A stretch of 64,000 nt of DNA, taken from Paenibacillus odorifer. Lineage in GTDB: Bacteria; Bacillota; Bacilli; Paenibacillales; Paenibacillaceae. Below the pieces are notes generated by a model. It did no database searches. It was not told the DNA's origin and was given only the letters and a program-made list of their open reading frames with translations. The stretch lies in NCBI RefSeq assembly GCF_000758725.1, contig NZ_CP009428.1:3472001-3536000 (forward strand), written 5' to 3'. The position numbers and the translations under genes are program-made. This document shows positions 8,751 through 18,049 of this stretch, piece after piece. The stretch's first letter is position 1; every line of letters begins with the position of its first letter.

Positions 8751-8831
8751 GATCATTCTAGAATTGATATACTGATTTAAATTAGAGTTAATAGTGTAGT
8801 TTTTTTTGCCGTAACTAGAATGATCGTTCTT
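8751..8831. promoter_or_regulatory. Inverted repeat and AGAATGATCGTTCT dyad upstream of SDR gene
   Basis: GATCATTCTAG (8751-8761) is repeated inverted as CTAGAATGATC (8815-8825). The second arm is part of a near-palindrome AGAATGATCGTTCT (8818-8831), a form common to TetR-family operators. A related GGATCGTTTACTT lies upstream of the TetR gene at 9983, so that regulator is a candidate binder. This is inference. Confidence 0.45.
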
Positions 8832-8947
8832 GAATATTTCGAAGAAATTTATTAAGGGAGGGATGAACGAGATACAAGTTTAATCGTGAACAAAACTCTA
8901 TCGAAATGTTGTTAAATGATCAAAAAACTTAAAAGGGAGAGAATAAT

Positions 8948-9700
8948 ATGAAATATACAGTGATTACAGGAGCAAGCTCAGGAATTGGGTATGAAACAGC
9001 ATTGGCGTTTGCTGCACGCGGTAAAAATTTAATTTTGGTAGCTAGAAGATTAGATAAATTAGAAGAACTTAAATCAACAATTCAGAATATTGATCCTAAT
9101 GTAAATGTTCTTGTTCGTTCAAGTGATCTGTCTGTTACAGAGCAGGCTTACACACTGTATAACACTTTGAAGGAATACCAAATAGAAACCTGGATTAATA
9201 ATGCAGGACTTGGTGAAGCTTCTTTTGTGGTAGAACAGAATTTAGATAAAGTTGAAACTATGTTACGTGTTAACATCGAATCCTTGACGATCCTTTCTAC
9301 ACTATTTGTGCGAGATTATGCTGATGTAGAAGGAACTCAGTTAATTAACGTATCATCCGCACTCGGATATGCCATTGCTGTTGGGAGCGTTGCTTATTCT
9401 GCATCTAAATATTATGTTAGTGCCTTCACCGAAGGGCTTGCAAAAGAACTAGAGCTTAAAGGCGCGAAATTAAAAGCAAAAGTTTTAGCTCCAGCAATAA
9501 CTGAAACGGAATTTGTGAAGAAATCAATAGATGCTGAAGAATTTGATTACAAAGCAAACATGCCTAAGTACCACACTGCCAAACAAATGGCGAGTTTCAT
9601 GGTAGAACTTTATAATAGCAATGATATGATAGGGATTGTTGACCAGAACTATAACTTCAATCTGAGAGATCAAATCTATCCAATTATATCTGAGTTTTAA
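8948..9700 (+). CDS. Short-chain dehydrogenase/reductase (SDR)
   Basis: This 250-residue classical SDR has the TGASSGIGYETALAF cofactor glycine motif at residues 7-21, the NNAG motif (residue about 89) and the catalytic Ser...Tyr-x-x-x-Lys set in NVSSALGY and YSASKYY. These enzymes oxidise alcohols or reduce carbonyls with NAD(P)H in the cytosol. AAAAGGGAGAG precedes the ATG. It is followed by a terminator and then a same-strand TetR gene, which may regulate it through the dyad upstream. The substrate is unknown. Confidence 0.9.
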   Translation: MKYTVITGASSGIGYETALAFAARGKNLILVARRLDKLEELKSTIQNIDPNVNVLVRSSDLSVTEQAYTLYNTLKEYQIETWINNAGLGEASFVVEQNLDKVETMLRVNIESLTILSTLFVRDYADVEGTQLINVSSALGYAIAVGSVAYSASKYYVSAFTEGLAKELELKGAKLKAKVLAPAITETEFVKKSIDAEEFDYKANMPKYHTAKQMASFMVELYNSNDMIGIVDQNYNFNLRDQIYPIISEF

Positions 9701-9885
9701 ATCGAATTAGATATTAGTCACGAAAACGATCGTCGAAGAAACTGGAGCAAAAAGAACTGGCTTCCCTATTCTTAAACGTAGGGTACAACTTTTGCACACG
9801 CTGGAAAAAGATTGGACTCTGGATTGTTTAAAAACAGCCAAAGTAAGAATCCAATGGTAAGCATCAGTTCAGTTATCATGTTATG
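9701..9885. other. Spacer with a start-less open frame
   Basis: About 43 codons (about 9736-9860) are open on the plus strand and end at a TAA. They include GAKRTGFPILKRRVQLLHTL but have no start or ribosome site. This may be the tail of a deleted gene; it is not recognised. Confidence 0.2.
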
Positions 9886-9920
9886 AATAAAATCAAGCAT
9901 CTTGCTTGATTTTATTTTCG
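9886..9920 (+). terminator. Rho-independent terminator after SDR
   Basis: AATAAAATCAAGCA pairs with TGCTTGATTTTATT around a 3-4 base loop and ends in a T-rich run. The stem is nearly symmetric, so it may act on both strands. Confidence 0.75.
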
Positions 9921-9982
9921 TTTTATATATTAGTTTGCGGATCGTTTACTTAAATGTATAATGATTGCTTGAGGTGATTACA

Positions 9983-10555
9983 ATGGCAAGAAGCAAAGAA
10001 TTTGAAATTAATGAAGTACTAGATAAAGCGATAGAACTATTTTGGATGCAAGGTTACGAGAAAACTTCAATGCAAGATTTGGTAGACTGTATGGGAATTC
10101 ACAGAAGAAGTATCTATGATACATTTGGTGATAAGCACGCCTTATATTTGACGGCACTCCAACGGTACGAATCTACTCAAAACAAAAAAATGAGATTCTT
10201 GGTTGAGAAGCAAGAACCGGTAAAGGAGATCATTCGACAATTTCTAGAATCCTCGATGAGGAGCGAAGGAGAACCTCAAGGATGTTTCATAGTTAATTCG
10301 GGTGTGGAGTTGGGAGTACTGGATCCGGAGGTTGCATCCTTTGTTGAGAATAGCTATTCAAAAACGGAGAAGTTGTTATATGACCTCGTTCAGACTGGCC
10401 AGCAAAGAGGTGAACTTAGAATTTCACTGGAGCCCGAGGCCATTTCTCATTATTTAATGAATGCCTGGTTAGGACTGCGTACAATGGTAAAAACGGCAAC
10501 GGATCATAAAAAATTAACAAGTACTATTCATACCATACTGATCACTCTAGATTAA
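9983..10555 (+). CDS. TetR/AcrR-family transcriptional regulator
   Basis: This is a 190-residue protein. The start is set at ATG 9983, which GAGGTGAT (9971-9978) serves; the TTG at 9965 is upstream of that site. The HTH covers about residues 24-48 (MQDLVDCMGIHRRSIYDTFG followed by DKHALY). The C-terminal helical domain includes EGEPQGCFIVNSGVELG, typical of the AcrR/TetR_C_16-like group with a QGC(F/L) motif. TATAAT-like TATAATG and GGATCGTTT lie just upstream. It probably controls the SDR gene, itself, or both. Confidence 0.88.
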   Translation: MARSKEFEINEVLDKAIELFWMQGYEKTSMQDLVDCMGIHRRSIYDTFGDKHALYLTALQRYESTQNKKMRFLVEKQEPVKEIIRQFLESSMRSEGEPQGCFIVNSGVELGVLDPEVASFVENSYSKTEKLLYDLVQTGQQRGELRISLEPEAISHYLMNAWLGLRTMVKTATDHKKLTSTIHTILITLD

Positions 10556-10776
10556 AACTCCTTTATCTATCTGCAATGTAAGAGGAGAAGCACTTGTATC
10601 GAATGCCGAAAATAGACAATCAACTTACTGCTACCCGAGTACGCAAAGAATAGAACCGGCTTAATACGCCCAGCTTAACTATATATATACAGCATCCGAC
10701 ACCAGCTGTAAGGATCTAAGAATGAAGACACTAAAAAAAACCATGCTGACGATGGGCTTCTTAGTCAATGTGGATA

Positions 10777-12486
10777 TTAATCTGTCCAAGATCGGTAGAT
10801 ACAGCGCACTTCACGAAAGGATTGTTTGGGTTTACGGTATTCATTAACCAGACCCTTATTGTTGAAGCCGCGGGCCCGGTCGCGGAAGTTCTTACTGCTG
10901 CTTTTCAGATCGCCGCGGATGTCTGCAAACTGCCAGATGTAGGTCCCGCCAATTTTCGAATCATTCTTGAAGATTGTCAGCGCTTCAGTCACAATATCTG
11001 CCTGATAATCCTCGCTGAACAATCTCGGCTCCCAGCCCACATCCCCGAATAGTCCAGCACCACCGAATTCGGTCATGAGCACAACCTTGTTACCGGCTCC
11101 CATCTGCTCCGCACGCACATGGAACTGTTCCAGCATGTCTTTGAAGCTGGCTGTATCGCCTTCGTACCAGCCGAAATATTTATTTATACCGATAACATCG
11201 AATAATGGAAGTAGAATATCTTCGAGTGGATGCATCGTAGCGTAGGTGACAAGCCTAGTGCTGTCGAGTTTCTTCACCAACCCGACTAGAGCTTGTGTGA
11301 AAGCATATGCTTCTTGAGTCCGGGTATCAATCTCATTATGAACGGACCAGAAGATCACACTTGGGTGATGAAAATGCAGGCCAATCATTTCTTCAATCAT
11401 AGACAGTGCACGCTCCTGGAAGAGCGGCTCACTTACCGTTTCGTTCGGCAGAAAGGCTCCCCATATCGGAATTTCGCTCCAGTATACAATCCCTTGCTCA
11501 TCGAGTAGATCAAGCCAATATGGGCTCTGGGGATAATGCGAGCCCCGGACGGAGTTGCAACCTAATTCCAAAATGATACTGAGCTCCTTGTGCATCAGCT
11601 TCGGTGGGAAGGCAAAACCCCACTCAGGATGCTCTTCATGTCGGTTCACCCCCTTAAGATATACGGGTGAACCGTTAATTAGAATCCGATGATCCTTTGT
11701 TTCAATACAGCGAAAACCGATCCGTTCAATCTTGTCGTCTTCCTCTGTCCGCAGTTGAAAGGTATACAGTTCTGGAAGACCTACGTTCCACAAACGTATT
11801 TCAGGCATAAGCAACTTGAACGTATGACTGAGGGTTTGGCCAGTCTCAATCTGTACTTCTTCCGAGTGCAATTCATGTCCGCTTTCGGAGAATGTGATCT
11901 TGGTAGTATGCTGCTCCTTATGGAAGGAATGGAGCTGCACCTGAACAGTAACATCTGCATCTGATCCATGCAGTGCATAATCAATCTTCAGCTGTTCGAT
12001 GTAAATATCAGGCAAATATTGCAGCTCCACCGACCGTATGATACCCCCGTAATGATACCAATCCACCTGCTCTGTCGGAATCGTAAGTAGGTCCAAGGTG
12101 CTGTCCGTCCGGACGATAATCTCATGTTCTCCTGCCCCTAAGGAAGGAACAATAAATTCAAAAGGTGTAAATCCGCCATAGTGATACCCAAGGTGCCGCC
12201 CGTCCAAATAGACATCGGCATGGCCCAGCACGGCATGAAAGATGAGTCTGACATGCTGCGAATTCACAATTTGTATTTTTTTACGATACCAACCGACACC
12301 TTCATAATCGTACATTCCCAGTTCATTATTCCAGCACGAGGGCACATAAAGAGACTGCCTAGAATGTGGAAATCGCTCAAACCATTTTTCTTGAACACCC
12401 GTATTTAACGGATCCTTCATGAAATCCCAAGGCCCATCCAACAGCTCAGTTCTCCGAATTTGATACTCGCTAAAAGTCCTTAACAA
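10777..12486 (-). CDS. uidA: Beta-glucuronidase (GH2)
   Basis: This 569-residue glycoside hydrolase family 2 enzyme releases glucuronic acid from beta-glucuronides in the cytosol. The order is sugar-binding jelly roll (VPSCWNNELGMYDYEGVGWY), immunoglobulin-like domain, then TIM barrel. The acid/base Glu lies in SVHNEI (about residue 385) and the nucleophile in MTEFGG (about 473). The N-x-K motif that reads the glucuronate carboxylate in true glucuronidases is present as NNKG (about 542-544), with RKPKQSF behind it. The start is TTG at 12484-12486, because AAAGGAGGAAC lies just before it and inside any longer reading. It is divergent from a broken AraC regulator, its likely activator. No glucuronide transporter is adjacent. 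Confidence 0.9.
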   Translation of the reverse strand: MLRTFSEYQIRRTELLDGPWDFMKDPLNTGVQEKWFERFPHSRQSLYVPSCWNNELGMYDYEGVGWYRKKIQIVNSQHVRLIFHAVLGHADVYLDGRHLGYHYGGFTPFEFIVPSLGAGEHEIIVRTDSTLDLLTIPTEQVDWYHYGGIIRSVELQYLPDIYIEQLKIDYALHGSDADVTVQVQLHSFHKEQHTTKITFSESGHELHSEEVQIETGQTLSHTFKLLMPEIRLWNVGLPELYTFQLRTEEDDKIERIGFRCIETKDHRILINGSPVYLKGVNRHEEHPEWGFAFPPKLMHKELSIILELGCNSVRGSHYPQSPYWLDLLDEQGIVYWSEIPIWGAFLPNETVSEPLFQERALSMIEEMIGLHFHHPSVIFWSVHNEIDTRTQEAYAFTQALVGLVKKLDSTRLVTYATMHPLEDILLPLFDVIGINKYFGWYEGDTASFKDMLEQFHVRAEQMGAGNKVVLMTEFGGAGLFGDVGWEPRLFSEDYQADIVTEALTIFKNDSKIGGTYIWQFADIRGDLKSSSKNFRDRARGFNNKGLVNEYRKPKQSFREVRCIYRSWTD

Positions 12487-12636
12487 GTGTGTTCCTCCTT
12501 TTTTTTTCTGTAATGTATTGAGAATTTCAGACATCTTGATAATATGGATAGTAACATTTGGAGTTTAAGCATTGAATAGAAAAAAACGTTACCGTCTTGT
12601 TTAAATCGCTCTTTTAGCAGCAGGAGGGGATATTAA

Positions 12637-13478
12637 TTGGAAGAAAATGATTACAAGCTGAATGACCTCACCGTGCATATCCATTTTGTACTCGACAAAG
12701 CTACTTATCCCGGCTGGGAGGACATCCGTAACATGGTAAATGTGCACAGCTTGTACTGGATTCATGAAGGTAAAGGGGTTTTCCTGACCAATGTTGAGCA
12801 CAAAGTAGAGGCTGGAATGCTAATCTATTTAAAACCAGGCCTTAAACTGTCCATGCGCTCGCAGATGGATGCTCCACTTCGTATAACGATGCTGCTCTTC
12901 GATTGTGCCGAGCTTGGTTATGATGCGGTATGGAAGGAAGTCAAGCCAATCGGAAAACTAAGACTTCCCTTCTTAAGCCAATATAATCAACAGGAAGCTG
13001 AGGAAATTAGCCGGTTGGTCTGGGGGATTCACCAGGAATGGCTGCCCGGACTAACCGATGGCATAGCTGTTTCCCGGGCTAAAATGCAGATCCTGCTGCA
13101 TATGCTGCACCAGACCGTACAACCGGACTGGAATCTGATGGAGTCTGGAGCTTTCGCCGCCTTCGAGCAAATCAAGAAAACACTCGAGAACGACTATAAG
13201 GATCATCACCGGATCGAAAAATTGGCGGAGAAATACGGCATTTCGCCATCTTACTTGCGTAAGATGTTCCTAAAATTTACGGGGATGGGCCTAAGGAATA
13301 CCATATGCACATACAGAACCAGCAAGCTTGCCGTTATCTAGTCTTTACCGATTATCCAGTTAAGGAAATAGCCAAATTATGCGGGTACTACGAAGAATAT
13401 CATTTCAGCAAGATTTTTAAACAGCTTAACGGGATCCCTCCGACAGTATACCGAAACAAACAGAGAATCAAAGATTAA
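12637..13478 (+). pseudogene. AraC-family regulator, frameshifted in the second HTH
   Basis: A cupin-like N-terminal sensor (YWIHEGKGVFLTNVEHKVEA) and the first AraC helix-turn-helix (IEKLAEKYGISPSYLRKMF) are intact. After KFTGMG (about 13290) the frame changes. The expected continuation, PKEYHMHIQNQQACRYL ... VKEIAKLCGYYEEYHFSKIF, is present one frame away and ends at TAA 13476-13478. As read, translation stops at 13341 without the second HTH that DNA binding needs. A missing C in ATGGG(C)CCTAAG would restore the frame. The TTG start at 12637 is served by AGGAGGGG. It is divergent from uidA and was probably its glucuronide-responsive activator. Confidence 0.85.
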
Positions 13479-13592
13479 TTGTCCGTAGAACCACTGGTAA
13501 AAAAATCTTGAGGTTATGGTTTTTTTACGGGAAGGGCTGTACCATGATAGTATTGAACTCATTGAAGCATGTATAAGGAGGGAAAATTGGGC

Positions 13593-14375
13593 ATGATTAT
13601 ATCACTCAAAAATGTATCATGGCAACGTGATAGGACAATGATCTTACGCGATATGAATTGGGAAGTGAAGCAAGGACAACACTGGTGTATCGTCGGTCTG
13701 AACGGTTCAGGAAAAACGACGATGCTAAATGTAGTGAACGGCTATATCTGGCCGACAACAGGACAAGTCGAGGTGCTGGACCATCGCTTTGGCGATGTGG
13801 ACTTGAGAGAGCTACGCAAACGAATCGGTTGGGTAAGCACCTCCTTGCAGCAGAAGCTGTACGGCCATCAGACTGCCCTGAACATCGTCCTAAGCGGAAA
13901 ATTCGCGACGATTGGTCTGTATGATAAAACGAATGAAGAGGATCAAAAACAAGCCGAGGAGTTAATGGAGTTTCTAGACTGCTCTTCCTTAGTTAGTCGT
14001 ACATATGATACCTTGTCGCAAGGACAGCGGCAGAAAGTCCTCATAGCACGCGCACTAATGGCCAATCCAGATCTACTAATTCTTGATGAGCCATGCACGG
14101 GACTTGATATTTTTGCCCGAGAACAGCTGCTGCAGATGATCGAGAAGATAACAAAGCAACCCGGTGGACCAACCTTGCTGTATGTAACCCATCATATCGA
14201 AGAGATAACACCATGCTTTACGCACACGCTGCTGGTAAAGAGCGGCGAAATCTACAAAGGGGATGAGACAGTAAACTGCTTGCAGTCGGATGTCTTGAGC
14301 GATTTCTTCGATACCCCTGTTGAAGTACAGGAACATCATAACCGCAAGTGGCTTACACTTGCCGGTGATAAGTAG
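13593..14375 (+). CDS. Stand-alone ABC transporter ATP-binding protein
   Basis: This is a single ATPase domain of about 260 residues. It has Walker A GLNGSGKTT, a Q-loop region near LRKRIGWVSTSLQQKL, signature LSQGQRQKV, Walker B LLILDEP and H-loop THHIEE. TAAGGAGGG (13574-13582) serves either TTG 13587 or ATG 13593. It resembles B. subtilis YlmA-type orphan ATPases. No permease or binding protein lies within 1 kb, so its partner is elsewhere or it acts without one. It stands between the broken AraC gene and a terminator, and so forms its own transcription unit. The substrate is unknown. Confidence 0.88.
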   Translation: MIISLKNVSWQRDRTMILRDMNWEVKQGQHWCIVGLNGSGKTTMLNVVNGYIWPTTGQVEVLDHRFGDVDLRELRKRIGWVSTSLQQKLYGHQTALNIVLSGKFATIGLYDKTNEEDQKQAEELMEFLDCSSLVSRTYDTLSQGQRQKVLIARALMANPDLLILDEPCTGLDIFAREQLLQMIEKITKQPGGPTLLYVTHHIEEITPCFTHTLLVKSGEIYKGDETVNCLQSDVLSDFFDTPVEVQEHHNRKWLTLAGDK

Positions 14376-14479
14376 AATATCAAGGCACATCGAATAGGCG
14401 AGCAAACCGTTCTGAAGTGGTTTGAAGGATTGCTTGCAGATATATAAAATGAAAACTGATCACAATATAATTTTAAAAT

Positions 14480-14512
14480 AACCCGCGCGGGGCGCGGGTT
14501 TTGTATTTTTTT
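14480..14512 (+). terminator. Rho-independent terminator after ABC ATPase
   Basis: AACCCGCGC (14480-14488) pairs with GCGCGGGTT (14492-14500) around a three-base loop, then TTGTATTTTTTT. Confidence 0.85.
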
Positions 14513-14557
14513 GCAAGCTTATAAGCCACCTCCCAGAAACAGCGGAACAACATACTA

Positions 14558-14648
14558 ACGGTACCTGCAAAAAACATTTTGATATATCTAACAGGTACCG
14601 TTATAATACAAATTAACAGGTACCGTCACAAAGAACAACAGGTACCGT
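14558..14648 (+). promoter_or_regulatory. Sigma-A promoter with four GGTACC operators (MarR target)
   Basis: ACAGGTACCGT occurs at 14591-14601, 14616-14626 and 14638-14648, and inverted as ACGGTACCTG(C) at 14558-14568. The first direct copy fills the spacer of a consensus promoter, TTGATA (14579-14584), 17 bases, TATAAT (14602-14607). The other two lie between the promoter and the MarR ribosome site. Centre spacings of 33, 25 and 22 suggest cooperative repressor loading. The natural binder is the MarR protein encoded next. Confidence 0.8.
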
Positions 14649-14671
14649 AAAAATTCAACGGAGGATTCATT

Positions 14672-15355
14672 ATGGACATGAATGATGAGTTATACGAAAA
14701 ACTCGCGAAACTGCAATGGCTGTTGCAAAGGCAACACTTGAAAACTCACGCCGCGGTTGGTCCTATGGCCGACGCATCACGTGGGCAAGGCAGGATATTA
14801 GCATTTCTTCGGATGAAAGACGGTATCAGCACCAAAGACTTATCCTATATGCTGGACATCCGTGTATCATCCCTCAATGAATTGCTTGGTAAACTGGAGA
14901 AAGCAGAATACATCACCCGTAAGCCCTCAGAAACAGACAAACGTATCATGTTGATTTACCTAACGCAAAAAGGGCAAGAGGAAGAGAAACAAGAGATAAA
15001 CAGCGGCAACATATTTTCTCGCTTATCGCCAGAAGAGCAGATAGCTTTCGGGGATTACCTAACTCGCGTCATTACAGCTTTGGAGGAAGAACTTGGAACG
15101 GACGGAGAACGTGATGTGATGGCTATGTGGATGGAGGCCGCAAAGGAGCGTATGGGAACAGAGGAATTTGAAAAACTGATGGCTATGCGCGGACAAATGC
15201 ACAAAATGTGGGGAAATTCTAGGGACGAACGCTTTAGCGGCAGATTCCCTGGGTTTGGCGGAGAAGGGCATGGTGACATGCGCGGATTCGGCTGGCCTTC
15301 CAGAGATGACAGTAATTCGTCACCTGACAAGTCACATGGCCCGGACGATAAGTAA
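14672..15355 (+). CDS. MarR-family regulator with acidic/Gly-rich C-terminal tail
   Basis: This 227-residue protein has the winged-helix MarR core (about residues 35-110): GISTKDLSYMLDIRVSSLNE and the wing KPSETDKRIMLIYLT. MarR proteins are usually about 140-150 residues. This one adds about 75, with Met-rich helices (MAMWMEAAKERMGTEEFEKL) and a Gly/Asp/Ser tail. Similar tails occur in some Paenibacillus/Clostridia MarR proteins; its role is unknown. CGGAGG precedes the ATG. The next gene is a MATE efflux pump, so the pair resembles mepR-mepA, and repression through the GGTACC sites upstream is likely. Confidence 0.87.
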   Translation: MDMNDELYEKLAKLQWLLQRQHLKTHAAVGPMADASRGQGRILAFLRMKDGISTKDLSYMLDIRVSSLNELLGKLEKAEYITRKPSETDKRIMLIYLTQKGQEEEKQEINSGNIFSRLSPEEQIAFGDYLTRVITALEEELGTDGERDVMAMWMEAAKERMGTEEFEKLMAMRGQMHKMWGNSRDERFSGRFPGFGGEGHGDMRGFGWPSRDDSNSSPDKSHGPDDK

Positions 15356-15385
15356 TTAGAGTCTTTTAGCAAACAGTAGCTGAGG

Positions 15386-15427
15386 CGCTGCCTTTTCACC
15401 AGAGAAAGATGAACGGCAAAGGCAGCG
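15386..15427. other. Stem-loop between MarR and MATE genes
   Basis: CGCTGCCTTT (15386-15395) and AAAGGCAGCG (15418-15427) form a perfect 10-bp stem with a 22-base loop but no T-run. It may be an mRNA processing or attenuation structure that separates expression of the two genes. Confidence 0.4.
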
Positions 15428-15588
15428 TAATGTGAAACTGAAGAATAGTCAAATTTCGTACGCCAAATCTGAGACTCGACGTTAGGGTACAGGTTTGCTT
15501 GTTGCTGCGTCACGGTTCATATTGGACCGATAGTTAGAATTCTAAGTAATTTCAAAAAACAAAATAAAGAAAGATAGTGGTGAACCCT

Positions 15589-16941
15589 ATGGATGCAGAA
15601 AACCTCCATTACTTTGAAAAAGCACCTGTCGCAAAAGCCGTAGCTCACTTCGCAGTACCGATGATGCTAGGCATGTCGATGAGTGTCATATACTCCATTT
15701 TGAACGCCTATTTCCTTGGTACACTGGGCAATACTGCGATGTTAACCGCACTCGCACTAACTTTACCGTTATTTGCCGCCATAATGGCGCTTGGTAACTT
15801 GATTGGCATCGGTAGCAGTGCATTTATCTCCCGTTTGTTGGGAGAGAAAAAATATGATGATGTAAAGCATGTGTCTTCATTCGCCTTTTACAGCAGTTTA
15901 GTTCTCGGTCTTATTTTGATGGCTGCCGGCATCCCATTGATCGATTCAATCGTTCATGGCTTGGGAGCGACGCCTGACTCCTTCGGATTCACGAAGGACT
16001 ATGTCACGATTATGCTTATTGGTTCACCTTTCGTCGTTCTATTCTTCACGCTGGAGAATATCGTGCGCTCGGAGGGGGCAGCAATCACTTCGATGATCGG
16101 TATGCTTCTCAGTGTTGTTGTGAATATTATTCTCGATGCGCTAGTCATTTTCGTCTTCCATTGGGACGTGATCGGGGTTGCATCTGCTACAGTCATTTCT
16201 AACTTGGTTGCTAGTGCATTCTATGCCTTCCACATGGGATATAAGAGCCAATTCTTAACCATCTCCGTAAAATGGTTCAAAGCTTCCAAAGACATTCTCA
16301 GCAATGTATTTAAAATTGGAGTTCCAGTCTTTGTTATGAGTCTCTTCATGGGTGCAATGTCACTCATCTTTAACCGTTTTCTGGTCGAATATGGGGAGCA
16401 GGCCATTGCGGCCTTCGGGATTTCATCACGTTTATTACAATTTCCAGAGGTTATCCTGATGGGCTTATGTGAGGGAGTCGTGCCGCTGATTGCCTTCTCT
16501 TTTACAGCTAACAAATTACGCATGAAGCACACCATTACTTTTACAATCAAAGTGACTGTGGCATTAGCAGCCGTGTTCGGCATTATTGTATATCTGATTT
16601 CAGACCACTTAATCGGTTTATTTACGAATGACCCTCAATTAATTGAACTGGGCAGCTACATTCTTCATGTAACGTTCTTATCCCTGTTCATTTCAGGAAC
16701 GACCGCGTTGTTTACAGGGATATTCCAAGCGACAGCACAAGGAACCGCCGCCTTTATTATGTCAATTATTCAAGGTATTACTCTGATTCCAGTATTGTAT
16801 ATCGCTAATCGAATGAACGGTTTTCACGGAGTAGTCTGGTCGCTCGTCATTTCGGATGCTGTTGCGTTCCTTGTGGGTGCCATCATGCTGTATGTTCTGC
16901 GGAACAAATTGCAGCCTGATTTAGATACTTTAGTACAGTAA
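15589..16941 (+). CDS. MATE-family multidrug efflux transporter (MepA-like)
   Basis: This is a 450-residue pump of the multidrug and toxin extrusion family, with twelve hydrophobic helices in two halves. It opens with VAHFAVPMMLGMSMSVIYSI and carries GSSAFISRLLGEKKYDD, a hallmark loop. These are Na+ or H+ antiporters that export cationic drugs. ATG 15589 is preferred over GTG 15577 because GGTG sits 6 bases ahead; the evidence is weak. It lies 220 bases downstream of its likely MarR repressor and is followed by a terminator. Confidence 0.9.
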   Translation: MDAENLHYFEKAPVAKAVAHFAVPMMLGMSMSVIYSILNAYFLGTLGNTAMLTALALTLPLFAAIMALGNLIGIGSSAFISRLLGEKKYDDVKHVSSFAFYSSLVLGLILMAAGIPLIDSIVHGLGATPDSFGFTKDYVTIMLIGSPFVVLFFTLENIVRSEGAAITSMIGMLLSVVVNIILDALVIFVFHWDVIGVASATVISNLVASAFYAFHMGYKSQFLTISVKWFKASKDILSNVFKIGVPVFVMSLFMGAMSLIFNRFLVEYGEQAIAAFGISSRLLQFPEVILMGLCEGVVPLIAFSFTANKLRMKHTITFTIKVTVALAAVFGIIVYLISDHLIGLFTNDPQLIELGSYILHVTFLSLFISGTTALFTGIFQATAQGTAAFIMSIIQGITLIPVLYIANRMNGFHGVVWSLVISDAVAFLVGAIMLYVLRNKLQPDLDTLVQ

Positions 16942-16977
16942 AATCCTAAGCTTTAAGTTGATACTTTAAGTTCATCT

Positions 16978-17008
16978 AAAAAAACCTTGGATCAGCAAGG
17001 TTTTTTTG
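16978..17008 (+). terminator. Rho-independent terminator after MATE gene
   Basis: AAAACCTTG pairs with CAAGGTTTT around GATCAG-like loop sequence and is followed by T7. Confidence 0.8.
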
Positions 17009-17071
17009 GCTCGTATGATGACGCAGCCTGCCATGAGGCAGCACATAGCTGCTTTGGAGGCGAAGCTCCAG

Positions 17072-18049
17072 TTAAATTTTAATGCTGACTTCTCCACTTG
17101 AAAGATACTCCTCGTCACCATTCTCATATCTGACTTTCAGATGGCAATCGTCATCGATATCAATGGCTGTTGCTTTACGTTGTTCATTATCCTTTATCAC
17201 GGTCACAGGTTCTCCAAGTGAAATTAACCTTTTTTTGTATTCGGAAAGAAACAATCTGTCCGTTAAATGCTCATAATATCTCATGAAATTGTTTAGTACT
17301 TCTGCAACGAGACGGTTGCGGAGATCACCATAAGGATTGTTTTCGGAAATTACAGTTGTTGCAATCTCGGTAAGATCAGTGGGAAAGCCTTCGGAAGGGA
17401 GGACTACATTGATACCGATGCCGAGAACAGCATAATCAAGCCAGCCGTTTTCCAGTGACACGGATGCTTCGGTAAGAATCCCGCACACTTTTTTCCCTTC
17501 CATGAAAACGTCATTTACCCATTTAATCTGCGTTTCTTTACTGGATACGCTCTCGATAGAAAGGGCTACAGCTACTGCGGCGCAAGTGGTCAATAAAGCT
17601 GAGTCTGTTGCGGACAGCTTTGGACGCAGCAGGATGCTCATATAGATACCCGTTCCAGGTGGAGAAAAGAACTTCCGGCCCATTCGCCCGCGACCAGCTG
17701 TTTGTTCTTCCGAAAGAATCACCTTACCTTCAGCTTCTCCATTTGAGGCAAGGTTTTTTACGGCTTCATTCGTGGAAGATATGGTCTTAAAGACTTCAAC
17801 TCGTAACTTTTGCCCCCGAGTATCCAGGTACTTTGAAATTGCACTGGCTGATAAGATATCCGTTTGTGGTGACATGGAATATCCTTTATTGGTTACAGCT
17901 TGTATGGAATAACCGTCTGTCTGTAAAGATTTTATGGCTTTCCAGACCGCGCTGCGCGTCACGGATAACTGAACGGCTATTTCCTCGCCGGAAAAATATT
18001 CACCCTTATTACTGTCGAGTAAGGCAAGAATATGTTCTTTTACTGTCAT
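17072..18049 (-). CDS. birA: Bifunctional biotin-protein ligase / biotin operon repressor BirA
   Basis: This 325-residue protein activates biotin to biotinyl-AMP and attaches it to carboxylases such as AccB. With biotinyl-AMP bound it dimerises on biotin operators. The N-terminal winged helix (about 1-60: GEEIAVQLSVTRSAVWKAIK) is followed by the ligase domain with GRGRMGRKFFSPPGTGIYMS and KWVNDVFM, and the C-terminal SH3-like domain. The start is ATG at 18047-18049 behind GGAGG; the longer frame to 18085 includes that site. It is divergent from bioY across a clear BirA operator. Confidence 0.93.
   Translation of the reverse strand: MTVKEHILALLDSNKGEYFSGEEIAVQLSVTRSAVWKAIKSLQTDGYSIQAVTNKGYSMSPQTDILSASAISKYLDTRGQKLRVEVFKTISSTNEAVKNLASNGEAEGKVILSEEQTAGRGRMGRKFFSPPGTGIYMSILLRPKLSATDSALLTTCAAVAVALSIESVSSKETQIKWVNDVFMEGKKVCGILTEASVSLENGWLDYAVLGIGINVVLPSEGFPTDLTEIATTVISENNPYGDLRNRLVAEVLNNFMRYYEHLTDRLFLSEYKKRLISLGEPVTVIKDNEQRKATAIDIDDDCHLKVRYENGDEEYLSSGEVSIKI

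Noticed and set aside
10721-10850. Short plus-strand ORF beginning MKTLKKTMLTMGFLV
   Set aside because: It looks signal-peptide-like but runs into antisense of the glucuronidase gene and soon stops; insufficient support.
14558-14648. Regularly spaced repeats as a CRISPR array
   Set aside because: The units are only 11 bases, palindromic and placed on a promoter; they are operators.
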